Below are positions 44,441-53,872 of a stretch of 64,000 bases of DNA, piece by piece. Position 1 is the stretch's first letter; every line of letters starts with the position of its first letter. The position numbers and the translations under genes are program-made. Source of the stretch: Chlorokybus atmophyticus (taxonomy: Eukaryota > Streptophyta > Chlorokybophyceae > Chlorokybales > Chlorokybaceae); contig RHPI01000560.1 in NCBI GenBank assembly GCA_009103225.1, positions 591,015-655,014 on the forward strand, written 5' to 3'. The notes under the pieces are model-generated. The model worked only from the letters and a program-made list of their open reading frames with translations. It was not told the origin of the DNA and did no database searches.

Positions 44441-46939
44441 CCAACAGCTACAACGGCAACAACTCGGGTGGCTACAACAGCAACCATACCGAAGGCCATA
44501 ACCACCACAACAACAACGCCAACGCTTGCGGGGAAGAGCAAGGCTACATGGGGAAGAATCGTCCTCCTCAGCGCAAGGGACTGGAAGGACGTCCGCGCGC
44601 TGCTGCTGTTGCCGTCAAGGCTTAAGTCAACCCGCCAGCTGATGACCATATTGCTGCCCTCATGGCGCGTATGGCACGCTTGGAGGAAGACAAGGAGAAG
44701 GACTACCGCGCCTGCTACTCTGCCCGGTGGGCACCAATGGCTCCAAAGCGGACGAGAGACACCAGCATCCCGTTACGCGTTCAACCATCCGGACGAGTAT
44801 GAGGGGAAGCGGCAACATCGTCAGCAGCTACCTTCTCTAAAGCCACCAGCGGTGCTGCACCGGTAGCAACAGCTACACCGGCTACGACGTCGACGCCGTC
44901 AATGTCAGCAGCAACTACTTCAGTACCAGAAGTTGGTACATCAGTGAGCACCGTGACGCCAACACTCGTGAGCACGCTGGCGACAGCCACTACTGTCACC
45001 GACCTTGCAGCAGTAGGTCGCACCGGTCTCGCTCCGACTGCAGGACCACCTGTGTCAGCGAGCGTTGAGACCACTCTCTCACCACTGAGCGGCACTCTTG
45101 CAACCATTGATAGTGCCATTATCGAGCCCGCTGCCACTGCAGCGACGCGCGCAGCTACATGGCCCGTCGACATCGCTCAGGCTGTTCTGCGCGGCCAGCA
45201 AGCTGAGCGCGTATGGGAGACCATCATGGTAAAGCAGATCCCACAATCATTGCTTTTGGACGCGGAGGAGAGCGCACAACGCGCGTTGAACATAATGATT
45301 GCGTCTTCTCACTGCCTCAATATCACACAATGCCACAACAGACTCAACGGCAACTGGAGGATGAAATCCTCGCCAGCACGGCGCCTCCCATGCGAGACCG
45401 CAACTTTGTGGTCAGAACACCTGTGGTACTGGAGTTGGCACTACAGCTGTTTCGGACTCTGCATAACAACATGCAAACTGCGCCACGCCAGCCCGCACCA
45501 GCCCGTCATGAACTTTTCGAGCCAAGCTCGCTGGACACGTATTGGGATCAGCAACCCAACGTACAGATCGCACATCGCTGATACAGCCGACATGCCTTTT
45601 TGTGACAACGAAGCACTGAGACCTCTCAATACCGTTCGGCTTCACGAGCGTTACACCGCTCTGGAACAGGCGTTCACCTGGCGGCATGACCAAACGGCAG
45701 CAATCAATGCATAAGCGCAAGCCCTTGCCACTGCTCGTGATTCGGTTATTCAACCATAGTCGCTGGCCCATCATCCAGCACAACACCTCTCGTCGGTGAG
45801 CCCGACATTGACAAGTGGAGGGCGCTGGCCCAACAAACCAGGGGGATGATCGCCCCGCTGCTACCCGTCTTGTTGGAAGACTTGCCTGACAATCAACAGG
45901 ACCCAGGGAGAGGCTACCTCACACCACAAGGGTGTACACAACGGGATGGAGCAAGCTCAATTGGAGAACAGCAACTTCGCACTGCCCTATCGTGACAAGC
46001 AATCATGCTACATCGACATGAAGGCATCGGCCTGAGACGGATGTTGGGGATACGAGAAGGTGGCAGTGCAGCTCGAGCAAGACTAGTGGCTTGGCTAGTT
46101 ACCAATCACCCCGCAGTCTCTCTATTCGCATTCGGCACCAGAATGTTATAGTTGGACGCCTTTCATCGCTTGCTACGGCAAGCATGTGACGAGGTTGCCC
46201 CGGAAGCCATTGACACCTTGCAAGGAGCTCAAGAGGTCATACTCAGGTTGCCAAGGGTAGAAGCAACGCAATAATGCAGACGCATCGCAGCTGCTTATGA
46301 GCAGCATGTCCAACAGCCAGAGATTTCCCTTGCTGTGTGGGCACGAGCAACAACCGTGCTAGAAGTGGGAGTGGTCAATGACAGACGGGATGCCTACATG
46401 GCAGGGATCATAAGAGTTCCCACCATTACCCACGGCATAAGAGTGCGGCTCCTGCGCACAGTGTATCTCTAGCCCATGCCTTAAAGTCACCACTGGAGTG
46501 ACGTGGTCAACAATCCAACAGCCACGTGGAAAGGTACACTGGTCAGGGAGGCAGCTCATGCTGTACGCTAGACTTATGTGGAAGAACAGGCTGCACGGGA
46601 GGCGGGCCTACAAACACCCGGTCCTCCAGGGTTTCCCCAACAGCGACTGGCTACGCCACCAGGTATGGGGACCCCAGCCACACAGAGGCGCAATCCCCCT
46701 GCGCAACAACCAGGACAACCATAAGCAGCACCGCCATTCCCTTGGCCACAACGTGTATGCCAACAGCCAAGACAAGGACGGTTCGGGCCAGGCCGCGATA
46801 AAGAGGTTCTCAAGACCCAGCTGGTCGAGGGGCGCTTGCCGCACTCCGCTCGACACCACCGGAGGAGACTGCAGCAGCTGTCACCCCACGCACATGCTAC
46901 CGACGATTCAAGCGGCTGCGCATTCACGCCAACGCAGCC
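44441..46939 (+). pseudogene. linker region of the element, decayed
   Basis: Open but unrecognised frames. 44902-45200 is rich in Thr, Ala, Ser and Val. 46560-46900 is Pro/Gln/Arg-rich. Frames change repeatedly. Probably low-complexity sequence between gag and protease. Confidence 0.45.
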
Positions 46940-47380
46940 ATGATTGCCAACAAAGGCAAGCATGTCACTATACATAGACGAGCACCCAAGCGCGTTATGC
47001 TGGACTTTGGAGCCCAGCCTGTTATCGTCGAACGGTACCTCGGACGCGACCTTGGCATCACCAGCGCTAAGCTGGTGCCTTGCCCATACGTGCTCGACAC
47101 AGCAACCGGCAGCCGTGACAAGTTGATTGGCATCACCAAGCAGGTCCTCTGCATTTGCTTGACAGGGGTGGACCCCTCCCACATCACCGAGGTCATACAA
47201 AAGTGTGCGGTCACCAATGCAGGATCCTTCGACCTGTTGCTGGGACAGGACTTTAACTTCCCTGTTGGTATGGGGCTGGACTGCTGGACCGAGCAGGCAT
47301 GGTTTCGTCCCCATTGGGATGAGGACAATGGAGAGGTTCAAGAATATCCGCCTCTCGAGCTGGTGGCTCGCACTCGCTCT
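46940..47380 (+). pseudogene. retroviral-type aspartic protease
   Basis: The frame shows VMLDFGAQPVIV and, about 80 residues later, FDLLLGQDFNFPVGMGLDCW. These match the active-site strand (D-S/T-G-A) and flap region of Ty3-type proteases. The residue after the catalytic Asp is Phe (TTT) in place of Ser (TCT) or Thr, a change that should inactivate it. Followed by three imperfect 60-bp repeats (about 47380-47520) and then the methyltransferase in the same frame. Confidence 0.75.
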
Positions 47381-47739
47381 CACCGAAGGTCAGTTGCAAC
47401 AGCCATCTACAAGTCGATGTCGATAACGACTGACAGGTCAGCTGCAACAGCTACCTACAGTTCGGTTTTAACAACCACTAACAGATCAGCTACGGTAGTC
47501 ACCCACAACTCTAACCAAAACTATCCTATCCCATACGACGAGTCACAGAAGGATGCCACTAAAGAAGTGGCCCACCAGAAACTAGCGAAAAAAAGTAGTA
47601 GATGTGCACAGGTGGTCGCACATCTACTACTGACCAAATCACGGCTCACGTCACGGTTCCCTCTCTACAAGGGCCAAGCTGCGGTCCAGGAGCAACACCA
47701 GGTGGCCACTGGAGTAGTGGCGTTTCACGTATTCCATCG

Positions 47740-48700
47740 ACAACAAGGCATCACTGTGTTGGAACTATTTGGAGGTATAGGTAGTGGCCTCGCCGCTATC
47801 CTCATCACCGGCGCGACGGCCACCAAGTACTTCTACTGTCACCCTGATCCACACGCACAGATTGCCCTGAGCCACCACCTGCGCCACCCACACAAATGCT
47901 ACCCGCAGCTGCTGCCGATATTGGCACTGCAAGGCAGTTTAAAGACACTGCCACACGACATCCGTTTAATCACTTCGGATCACCTCATAGCGGTGGGCAA
48001 CATCGACTTGCTGATAGCAGGATGGGAGTGTCAAGGACACTCAAGAGCAGGTAGAGGCCAAGGACTTATTGATCCTCGCTCGCGACTGTTCTGAGAACCA
48101 ATGCACGTCATCAAAATCCTGCAAAGCAACCACCTGTTCAGGCCTTCGAGATACATCATTGAGAGTGTGCACTCCGAGGATGATAAGCGCCATCACGTGG
48201 CTAACAGCTTTCGACAGGTGTGTTTTTACTGGGACATCCTCTAAAAATCAACGCAGCGCGTCATAGCTCTCGTGCTCATAGCGTCCGCGCAAAGAGGACC
48301 AACCTGGCTATAGTCAAGGATCTCTTGCTGCTGAATATCTGCACAGCAGTCGTCCACACGATCTTACCGTCAACGCTGTCCTGGACCTTGTGCGCACAGC
48401 ACAACCGGTTACGCGACACACGATCACCAGCACTCCTACCAATGCAACCAGCCTGGTCAACCACGTCGTGCACTCCCCACTCTGGTGTCTTACCCAGGAC
48501 CATACGCCTGCCGCAACCAAGGCGAAGAAATGCTGTTGGACTCCAAAACAGGCCGACTGGGGGAACTCAACGCACGTGAGCGCGAACGCGCCATGTGATT
48601 CTCTCCAAGCAGTATCACAGGTTCCACGCTGACCGACAATCAGCAATGTCAGTTGTTGGAACGCGCAATGGACCAGCATGGTGTGATTATTGGAGATATG
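47740..48700 (+). pseudogene. C5-cytosine DNA methyltransferase domain inside the retroelement
   Basis: Motif I is VLELFGGIGSGLAAIL (47752-47799), which binds S-adenosylmethionine. Motif II-like CHPDPHAQIALSHHL follows. Motif IV is LLIAGWECQGHSRAG, with the catalytic Cys at 48029-48031 but Glu where the usual PCQ has Pro. Then GLIDPRSRLF, motif VI as YIIESVHSED (Ser for the Asn of ENV), a motif VIII-like NAARHSSRAHSVRAKRTNL (about 48250), and the C-terminal NARERERAM (48568-48594) with LLERAMDQHGV. About 320 codons, the size of a complete catalytic domain. Breaks: TGA at 48092-48094 where Trp is expected, a frameshift near 48235, several stops, and TGA at 48595. Such enzymes transfer a methyl group to C5 of cytosine in DNA. 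It lies between protease and reverse transcriptase, so it is element-encoded. Confidence 0.85.
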
Positions 48701-48749
48701 CTTTGCTCTCCAGGACCGCCATGTGTTCTTCCAAGAGCTCGAACACCTT

Positions 48750-48763
48750 GGGGGGGGGGGGGN
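48750..48763. other. poly-G run ending in N
   Basis: Thirteen G and one ambiguous base directly precede the copied ferroxidase segment. This is a typical sign of a low-quality join. Confidence 0.95.
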
Positions 48764-48963
48764 GCAACAGCTTGAGGAAGCTGTCTTTACAAGCTGTCTT
48801 TTCTTGTACTCAACAGTGCGTACACGAATGGAAGCTTTTCCGAGCAAGCAGCTGTCGAGGCCAAGTGGGCACACCTTGGCACGTTGGGTCCAGTCATCCA
48901 GCTAGAGCAGGGAGATGTTGTCGCAGTCACAGTAAAGAACTCCGCTCGCTTCCCGTTCAACTT
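48764..48963 (+). repeat. 200-bp copy of ferroxidase intron 3/exon 4
   Basis: Identical by eye to 54707-54906, covering the end of an intron, its acceptor and about 147 bases of exon 4. Intron sequence shows this was not copied from mRNA. Left edge: poly-G and N. Right edge: retroelement sequence resumes. It may be a true DNA-level capture or an assembly error. Confidence 0.95.
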
Positions 48964-50520
48964 GCAAATTGCTTGCGAGAGACTAAAGCGGCACACACCA
49001 CCCTCGAAATTAGCCATATGGAGGAGCAGGCAGCAGTCACTGTGGAGGACACTTCAGTGGTCGCCAATGCTACCTGTTGGTCCCATGCCATTGGACCACT
49101 GACTACAGGCCAGACGCGTGAACAACTTGAGGCTGTCCTCAACAAGTGGAGGAGTCAGTTCAGCTTCAGTGTGAAGGAACTGGGCATCTGCTCAGTTTAT
49201 TAGATGGACATTGATTGGTTGGTGGACACCGAACCGGTGTTCCGACGATAATACCGACTCTTCAAGTCGGAAGAAGACTTGGTAGAGTAGAGGTGCAAGG
49301 CTCTGCTAGATGTCGGCCTGATTAAGGAGTCCACATCGGGCTTTGCGGCCGCCACCATCTTGCCCATAAAGAAGGATTCAGCAGGCAACTGGACAGACCG
49401 GCGTATGTGCGGCGACTACAGCCCCCTCAACAACAAGACCAAGCAAGACAGGTATGCAGTGTCTATTGCAGAAGGTATCTTTGATGATGTAGGAGACTGT
49501 TCCGTCTTCAGCATCCTGGACATGCGCCAAGGGTACAACCAGATCGCCATCAAAGAGGTGGACAAGCACGAGACCTCTTTCAGGGGCAACCGGCAGCTAC
49601 CTATGGAAGGTCATACCTTCGGACTGAAGAATGCTCTTGCCAAGTTCCAGCGCGTTATGGACAAAGCCTTGAAGGGGCTGGACTTCGCGCGATGCTACAT
49701 TGACGTCATTCTCATCTTCAGCCGCAGCAACGAAGAGCATCTACAGCACATCGAGAAGGTGCTGGAGAGAATCCAGGGGGTGGGGATGACTGTGCACCCC
49801 GACAAGTGCACCTTCTTCACTCGTAAGGTACCCTACCTAGGGCACATGATTGTGCCCCACGGTGTGCACGTACAGCAGGTAAAGGTGGAGGCCCTGGCAG
49901 CTATCCCTGCTCAAACGGACCTTACGTGCCTGCGCGCCTTCCTGGGCCTTGCCAACTACTATTGCCTGTTTGTGAAGAACTTTGCAAAGATCGCGCGGCC
50001 CCTCGACGAGCTCCTGAAGAAGGAAGCGGAGTTTGCGTGGAAGGAGCCACAGCAGGCGTTTGAGGAGCTAAAGGGCAGGCTCACCACAGCTCCCATCCTT
50101 CAACGCCCTGACTACACCAAGCCCTTCATCCTCCACACAGACTGGAGCAAGCTCGGGATGGGGGATGTGCTGGTGCAGCACGATGAGTACAAGAAGAAGC
50201 GGGTGGTGTCATACCCTAGCCGAAGCAACAACAACGCCGAGGCCAATTACAGCAGCTACGAGGGGGAGTGCCTCGCTGCAGTGTGGGCTATTTCCTTCTT
50301 CAAAACTTTCTTCGATTTCCTCTTCGGTCAAAAATTTCAGCTGACCACCGGTCATCAGCCACTCAAGTGGTTGATGACCAACCAACATCTGACAGGGAAA
50401 CTTGCTTGCTGGGCCCTGTTGTTGCAGGAGTATGACTTTGAGATCGATTACCGCGCCGGCCTCACCAAGCAAGACGCCGATGGCCTCAGTCGTAACCCTC
50501 ACCTTAGCACCAACGATGCA
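48964..50520 (+). pseudogene. reverse transcriptase and RNase H of the element
   Basis: After stops at 49201, 49249 and 49288, the frame is open from about 49291. It shows LDVGLIKESTSGFAAATILP, RRMCGDYSPLNNKTKQDRY, FSILDMRQGYNQI, HTFGLKNALAKFQRVM and YIDVILIF. The last is the YxDD box with Val for the second catalytic Asp (49704-49706), so polymerase activity is lost. RNase H follows with LHTDWSKLGMGDVL and YSSYEGECLAAVWA. The fingers and palm are of the Ty3 type. Confidence 0.85.
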
Positions 50521-51959
50521 ACCGGTGCTCGGCATGAGCTCGGCATAGCAGCAGCAGCTTCCACCGTGGCAGCCATGTTTGCTGTTGCCGCATTACGCTC
50601 AGAGCGCCAGATCAACACCACTGCCGCATCAACGACGGTGGAGATTCCTGCCCTTGTGTTTACCGGCCCCATTGTGACCGCATGTCTAGGGGATGCCGAC
50701 GCGGTCGACATTGAAGGCGACGACACCGAGCTGGCTCCCACCGCCACCAGGCAGGACACATGGCTGAACAAGCCATCACTCTCCTTCCTTCAAAGTGGCC
50801 AGCTTCCCTCCGGTATGAGTGCACAAGAGAGTGATCATGTCAACCAGCGCACCCGCGACTATCGGTGGGCGGATGACAAGTTGTATTGCCGTGTCCGTAA
50901 TGACAAGGAGGTGGCGACACTAGCCACACGCGAGGGCATCATCACTGCCCTTTACACTGAGCTTGGACACTTCGGTGTGAAGCGTACAATCAGCCTGGTA
51001 AGGGCGCAATATTAGTGGTATGGGCTGTCCAAACAGGTGCAGGGGTTCGTCAGTCACTGCCAACAGTGTGACATGATACGTGCCAGCCTCAACACACACA
51101 GCGTCACCTTGCACCCTCTCCCCCATCTTCGGTCTTTTTTTATCGCTGGGGACTCGACAGCTTGGGAGACTTGGCACCCTCGGCACGTGGCAACCGTTAC
51201 ATCCTGGTTATGATCGAGCACTTCTCTCCAAATGGGTGGAGCTGGTGCCATTACCCGACAAAAGCAGCAGGGTGGTGTCTCAAGCCTTCCTCTCCCATGT
51301 CCTGAGCCGGTTCGGCAGCTGCGATGAGGCCATCACCGACCAAGGCACAGTTTAGAGGGGAATTCGACACCCTGTTGGACAGATGCTACATCAATCATCG
51401 CCGCACTTCGCGTAACCACCCCCAACCCGACGGTCTCGCCGAGCGTACAGTGCGGACCATCAAGAAGGCACTCCGCAAGTACGTGCTGGAGTATGAGAAG
51501 AACACCTGGGACGACCATCTTCCGTGGGTGGCCCTTGGATACGGATTGTTAAACAAGCAGGCTCTGTGCGAGTACAGCCCATACTACCTGCTGTTCGGGC
51601 GTCCGCCATTGCTTCCCTTTTGTGAACAGCAGGAAGTAGATTGTGTGGTGAACAACCTCGACGATCCCGACCGGATGCACCACGACATTACCACACGCGC
51701 CGCGCTGTTCGAGCACACCGTCCCTATGACCTTCAACAACCTACGCATCGCACAGCACCGCAACACCTTGCGCTACGAGCGCGTGCGGAGCGGCTTCCAC
51801 AAAGAGCGCCAACGGCGGTTTCGAGTAGGGGACTTTGCCTTCCGTATGGCAGCCTTCACGGACACGCTCGACACCTCCGTGGGCCGCACCATTCACAAGG
51901 TACTCAAGGTGTACCCCACAGGAGTGCTGGACCTCCTCGGCCAAAACGAGCGAGGTTGA
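50521..51959 (+). pseudogene. integrase of the element
   Basis: An Ala/Thr-rich spacer precedes the zinc module LGHFGVKRTISLVRAQY, TAG (51013-51015), then VQGFVSHCQQC. Two frameshifts lie between 51120 and 51350. The catalytic core is seen in AITDQG and HPQPDGLAERTVRTIKKAL, and then SPYYLLFGRPPLLP. After the core comes FRVGDFAFRMAAF, a GPY/F-like stretch. The TAG replaces a Trp/Tyr normally found after the zinc histidines. Confidence 0.8.
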
Positions 51960-52201
51960 AAGACAACATGGTGAACTGCGCGCCATGTCACCGTCCTTAC
52001 ATAGCTGGCTTTGCGCGCATCCAGCACCCTCGCTCTGCCCGCAGCACACGCTGTGAACGCTGCGGCAGCGCCGATGACGACGCACTCATGATGCTCTGCA
52101 ATGGCTGTAACAAGGGCCTACATTGCTACTGTCTGGAGCCCCCATTGGACGCAATACTCATGGAGGAGTACTGGTGCGACAATTGTATTGAGATGCGTTA
52201 A
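51960..52201 (+). pseudogene. PHD finger at the C-terminus of pol
   Basis: In the frame 51641-52201 the end reads CERCGSADDDALMMLCNGCN, then KGLHCYCLEPPLDAILMEEY and WCDNCIEMR. Cys4-His-Cys3 spacing fits a PHD finger, a reader of histone H3 tails. It occupies the place where the chromovirus in this window has its chromodomain. Ends at TAA. Confidence 0.85.
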
Positions 52202-52670
52202 CAAACCTACACATGCACATGTGTGCACGCCACCCAACACCAACGCCAAGAGGCTGCAACAACAAGACTAAGACCATCTATTGCCATCATGTCCGCGGGT
52301 TTTATACCCGCCAAGAATACACCTGTCTACTCTAGAAGCTACCACGTTCGCTACACTTATTCGAATGCTGCGTTCAAAAAAGCATGTTGTAGCTACGTTT
52401 AGAGGCTATCTGCTGAGCTCTAGATTGCCCAAATCCATACAGTAACCACCGCGTTATAACGATTCTCGTGCAGGCCTGAAAGTCGCCAGACTCCGGACTC
52501 GAGTCCGCGCCTAGAACCTTCACGTGCCTGGAACTTTCGACTTGAGTCCTCGTCTGGAGCCTTCTCGCGACCATTCCTATTCAGAGGGCAAGCTGACCGC
52601 CCGCCTGGATGTAGGAATATCTTTAACACTCCCACGCGAGCAGCTTGGCCCTCAACTTTTCTCCCCTTTA
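52202..52670. other. stretch after the element, no gene or LTR found
   Basis: I searched for a terminal repeat shared with the 41.8-43.2 kb region and saw none. A GCGGGTTTTATACCCGC hairpin lies near 52297-52313. Confidence 0.5.
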
Positions 52671-52673
52671 TAC

Positions 52674-53140
52674 TCATGCACCAATAGCTCTCATGCTAGC
52701 CTTGCCTCTCTTCTTTCGTACGATTGCGACGAAGCCTTTGACCTTCTCTTCCTCCAGCTCCTCCATGCTTCCCGTGAGCGCCTGGAACCGATTCTCTTTT
52801 AAAGATGTGTCCTCCACAGCAACTTGAGCCTTCGAGACGTCCTCTTGCATCTTGCTCCCATGCTGCACTTGCTCCTTGTCGCCCTGCGCCTGCTGCACCT
52901 GTCCTCCTGAGACAGCAACTCTAGCTCTGGTGGTAGCCCTTGGCTCTTCCTTGACCACCTTGCTCTCCACCACTTGCTTGTAACTCTTTGCAGCTCCCAC
53001 GGGCTCCGAGCTTGTCCTTCTGCTTTATAGCAACCTTCAGTGCCTCCTTGTTGCACAAACCTTGTGGTGTCTTGAACTCTTTCTCAACCACCCTTGTCTT
53101 TGCGACAACCTTGTGTGCGATGTTTTCCGTCTTCAACATA
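52674..53140 (-). pseudogene. unrecognised Lys/Glu/Gln-rich open frame
   Basis: Two overlapping minus-strand frames read as one protein with a frameshift near 52985. The first has VVAKTRVVEKEFKTPQGL, the second SYKQVVESKVVKEEP, then VEDTSLKENRFQALTGSMEE and IVRKKRGKASMRAIGA with TGA at 52674. Its start abuts repeat R copy 2. It resembles charged linker regions of non-LTR element ORF1 proteins, but I cannot assign it. Confidence 0.35.
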
Positions 53141-53496
53141 GTGCAACTTGAGCAACTGCTGGAAGCACGAAATGACCTCAAAATGAGACTGGTTTATAGT
53201 ATGCCTATCACTGATTTAAAAAGGCCAAATGGCTATCACATGCATAAAAGCAATAAAGTTAACTAAAAAACGTGGCTATAAAAGTAAATGCAACCTAATG
53301 CATAAAGGAAAAAAGTCCATATACTTCCCCGTTAACTGGTGTGCTAGGGGGTGAAAAACCCAGCGCCTAGCGCCAGGGGGTAAGTCTCCAACGCTTCCAG
53401 TGGGGCGAGGCTTGATATACAGGATTTGAGGGACCTACACAGGCAAATATCTACAGTGTGGGGCCATTAACTCGGTTAGTCCACTAGTTAGGCACT
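53141..53496. repeat. dispersed repeat R, copy 2
   Basis: Second copy of the repeat at 17497-17867, same orientation, ending GTTAGGCACT. It lies about 375 bp before the ferroxidase start codon and may form part of its upstream region. Confidence 0.8.
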
Positions 53497-53872
53497 CACG
53501 TGTCCTGGGGCAGAGCTTGTGCGGCTCGCACAAGGCTTCCACGTAAGCAGCGAAGTTGTCGCGACCATGATGATGAAGGCTACGCGTTTTAGGCCGAGGC
53601 GTGTGGGAGCCATGCCGAGTGCCTGTGCATTTCAGTCGAGGGCGCGGGGCCTGCCTGTGGCGGCGCACGCCGAGACCGTCCCCACGAACGTTACCCTCAG
53701 CCAGAGACTGGTGACAATGTCATAACGCTAGGGGAGAGTAACAACTATTGTAACGTGACGAGGGACTGGCTTAGTAGGCTACAGTGTTAAAGGCTCAGCT
53801 AGCACCCAGATAGTTTACTGTGCGTTTGGCGGCGGCAGTAGTGAAGGCGGAGGCGGAGGCAGCGACGCCGCC
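53497..53872 (+). promoter_or_regulatory. upstream region of the ferroxidase gene
   Basis: Only about 375 bp separate repeat R from the ATG. No TATA box is evident. The region is GC-rich near the start codon, with a GGCGGAGGCGGAGGC run. Copper- or iron-response elements cannot be identified by eye. Confidence 0.35.

Larger units (their letters stand above)
43100..52201 (+). mobile_element. decayed Ty3-type retroelement with DNA methyltransferase and PHD finger
   Basis: Plus-strand order: gag with zinc knuckles (about 43200-44420), low-complexity Thr/Ala-rich linker (about 44880-45200), aspartic protease (46990-47280), C5-cytosine methyltransferase (47740-48700), reverse transcriptase and RNase H (49200-50520), integrase (50860-51900), PHD finger (52050-52201). 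RT before integrase places it in the Ty3/gypsy group. No LTR pair or target duplication was found, and stop codons and frameshifts occur in every part. It is an old, non-functional copy, but the domain set is clear. Confidence 0.85.

Noticed and set aside
44781..45173. Minus-strand 130-codon Val/Ala/Thr-rich frame
   Set aside because: Antisense of the low-complexity Thr/Ala linker of the retroelement.
46574..47383. Minus-strand 269-codon frame
   Set aside because: Antisense of the gag-protease region, which has protease motifs on the plus strand. It has Cys/Gly-rich composition and no family match.
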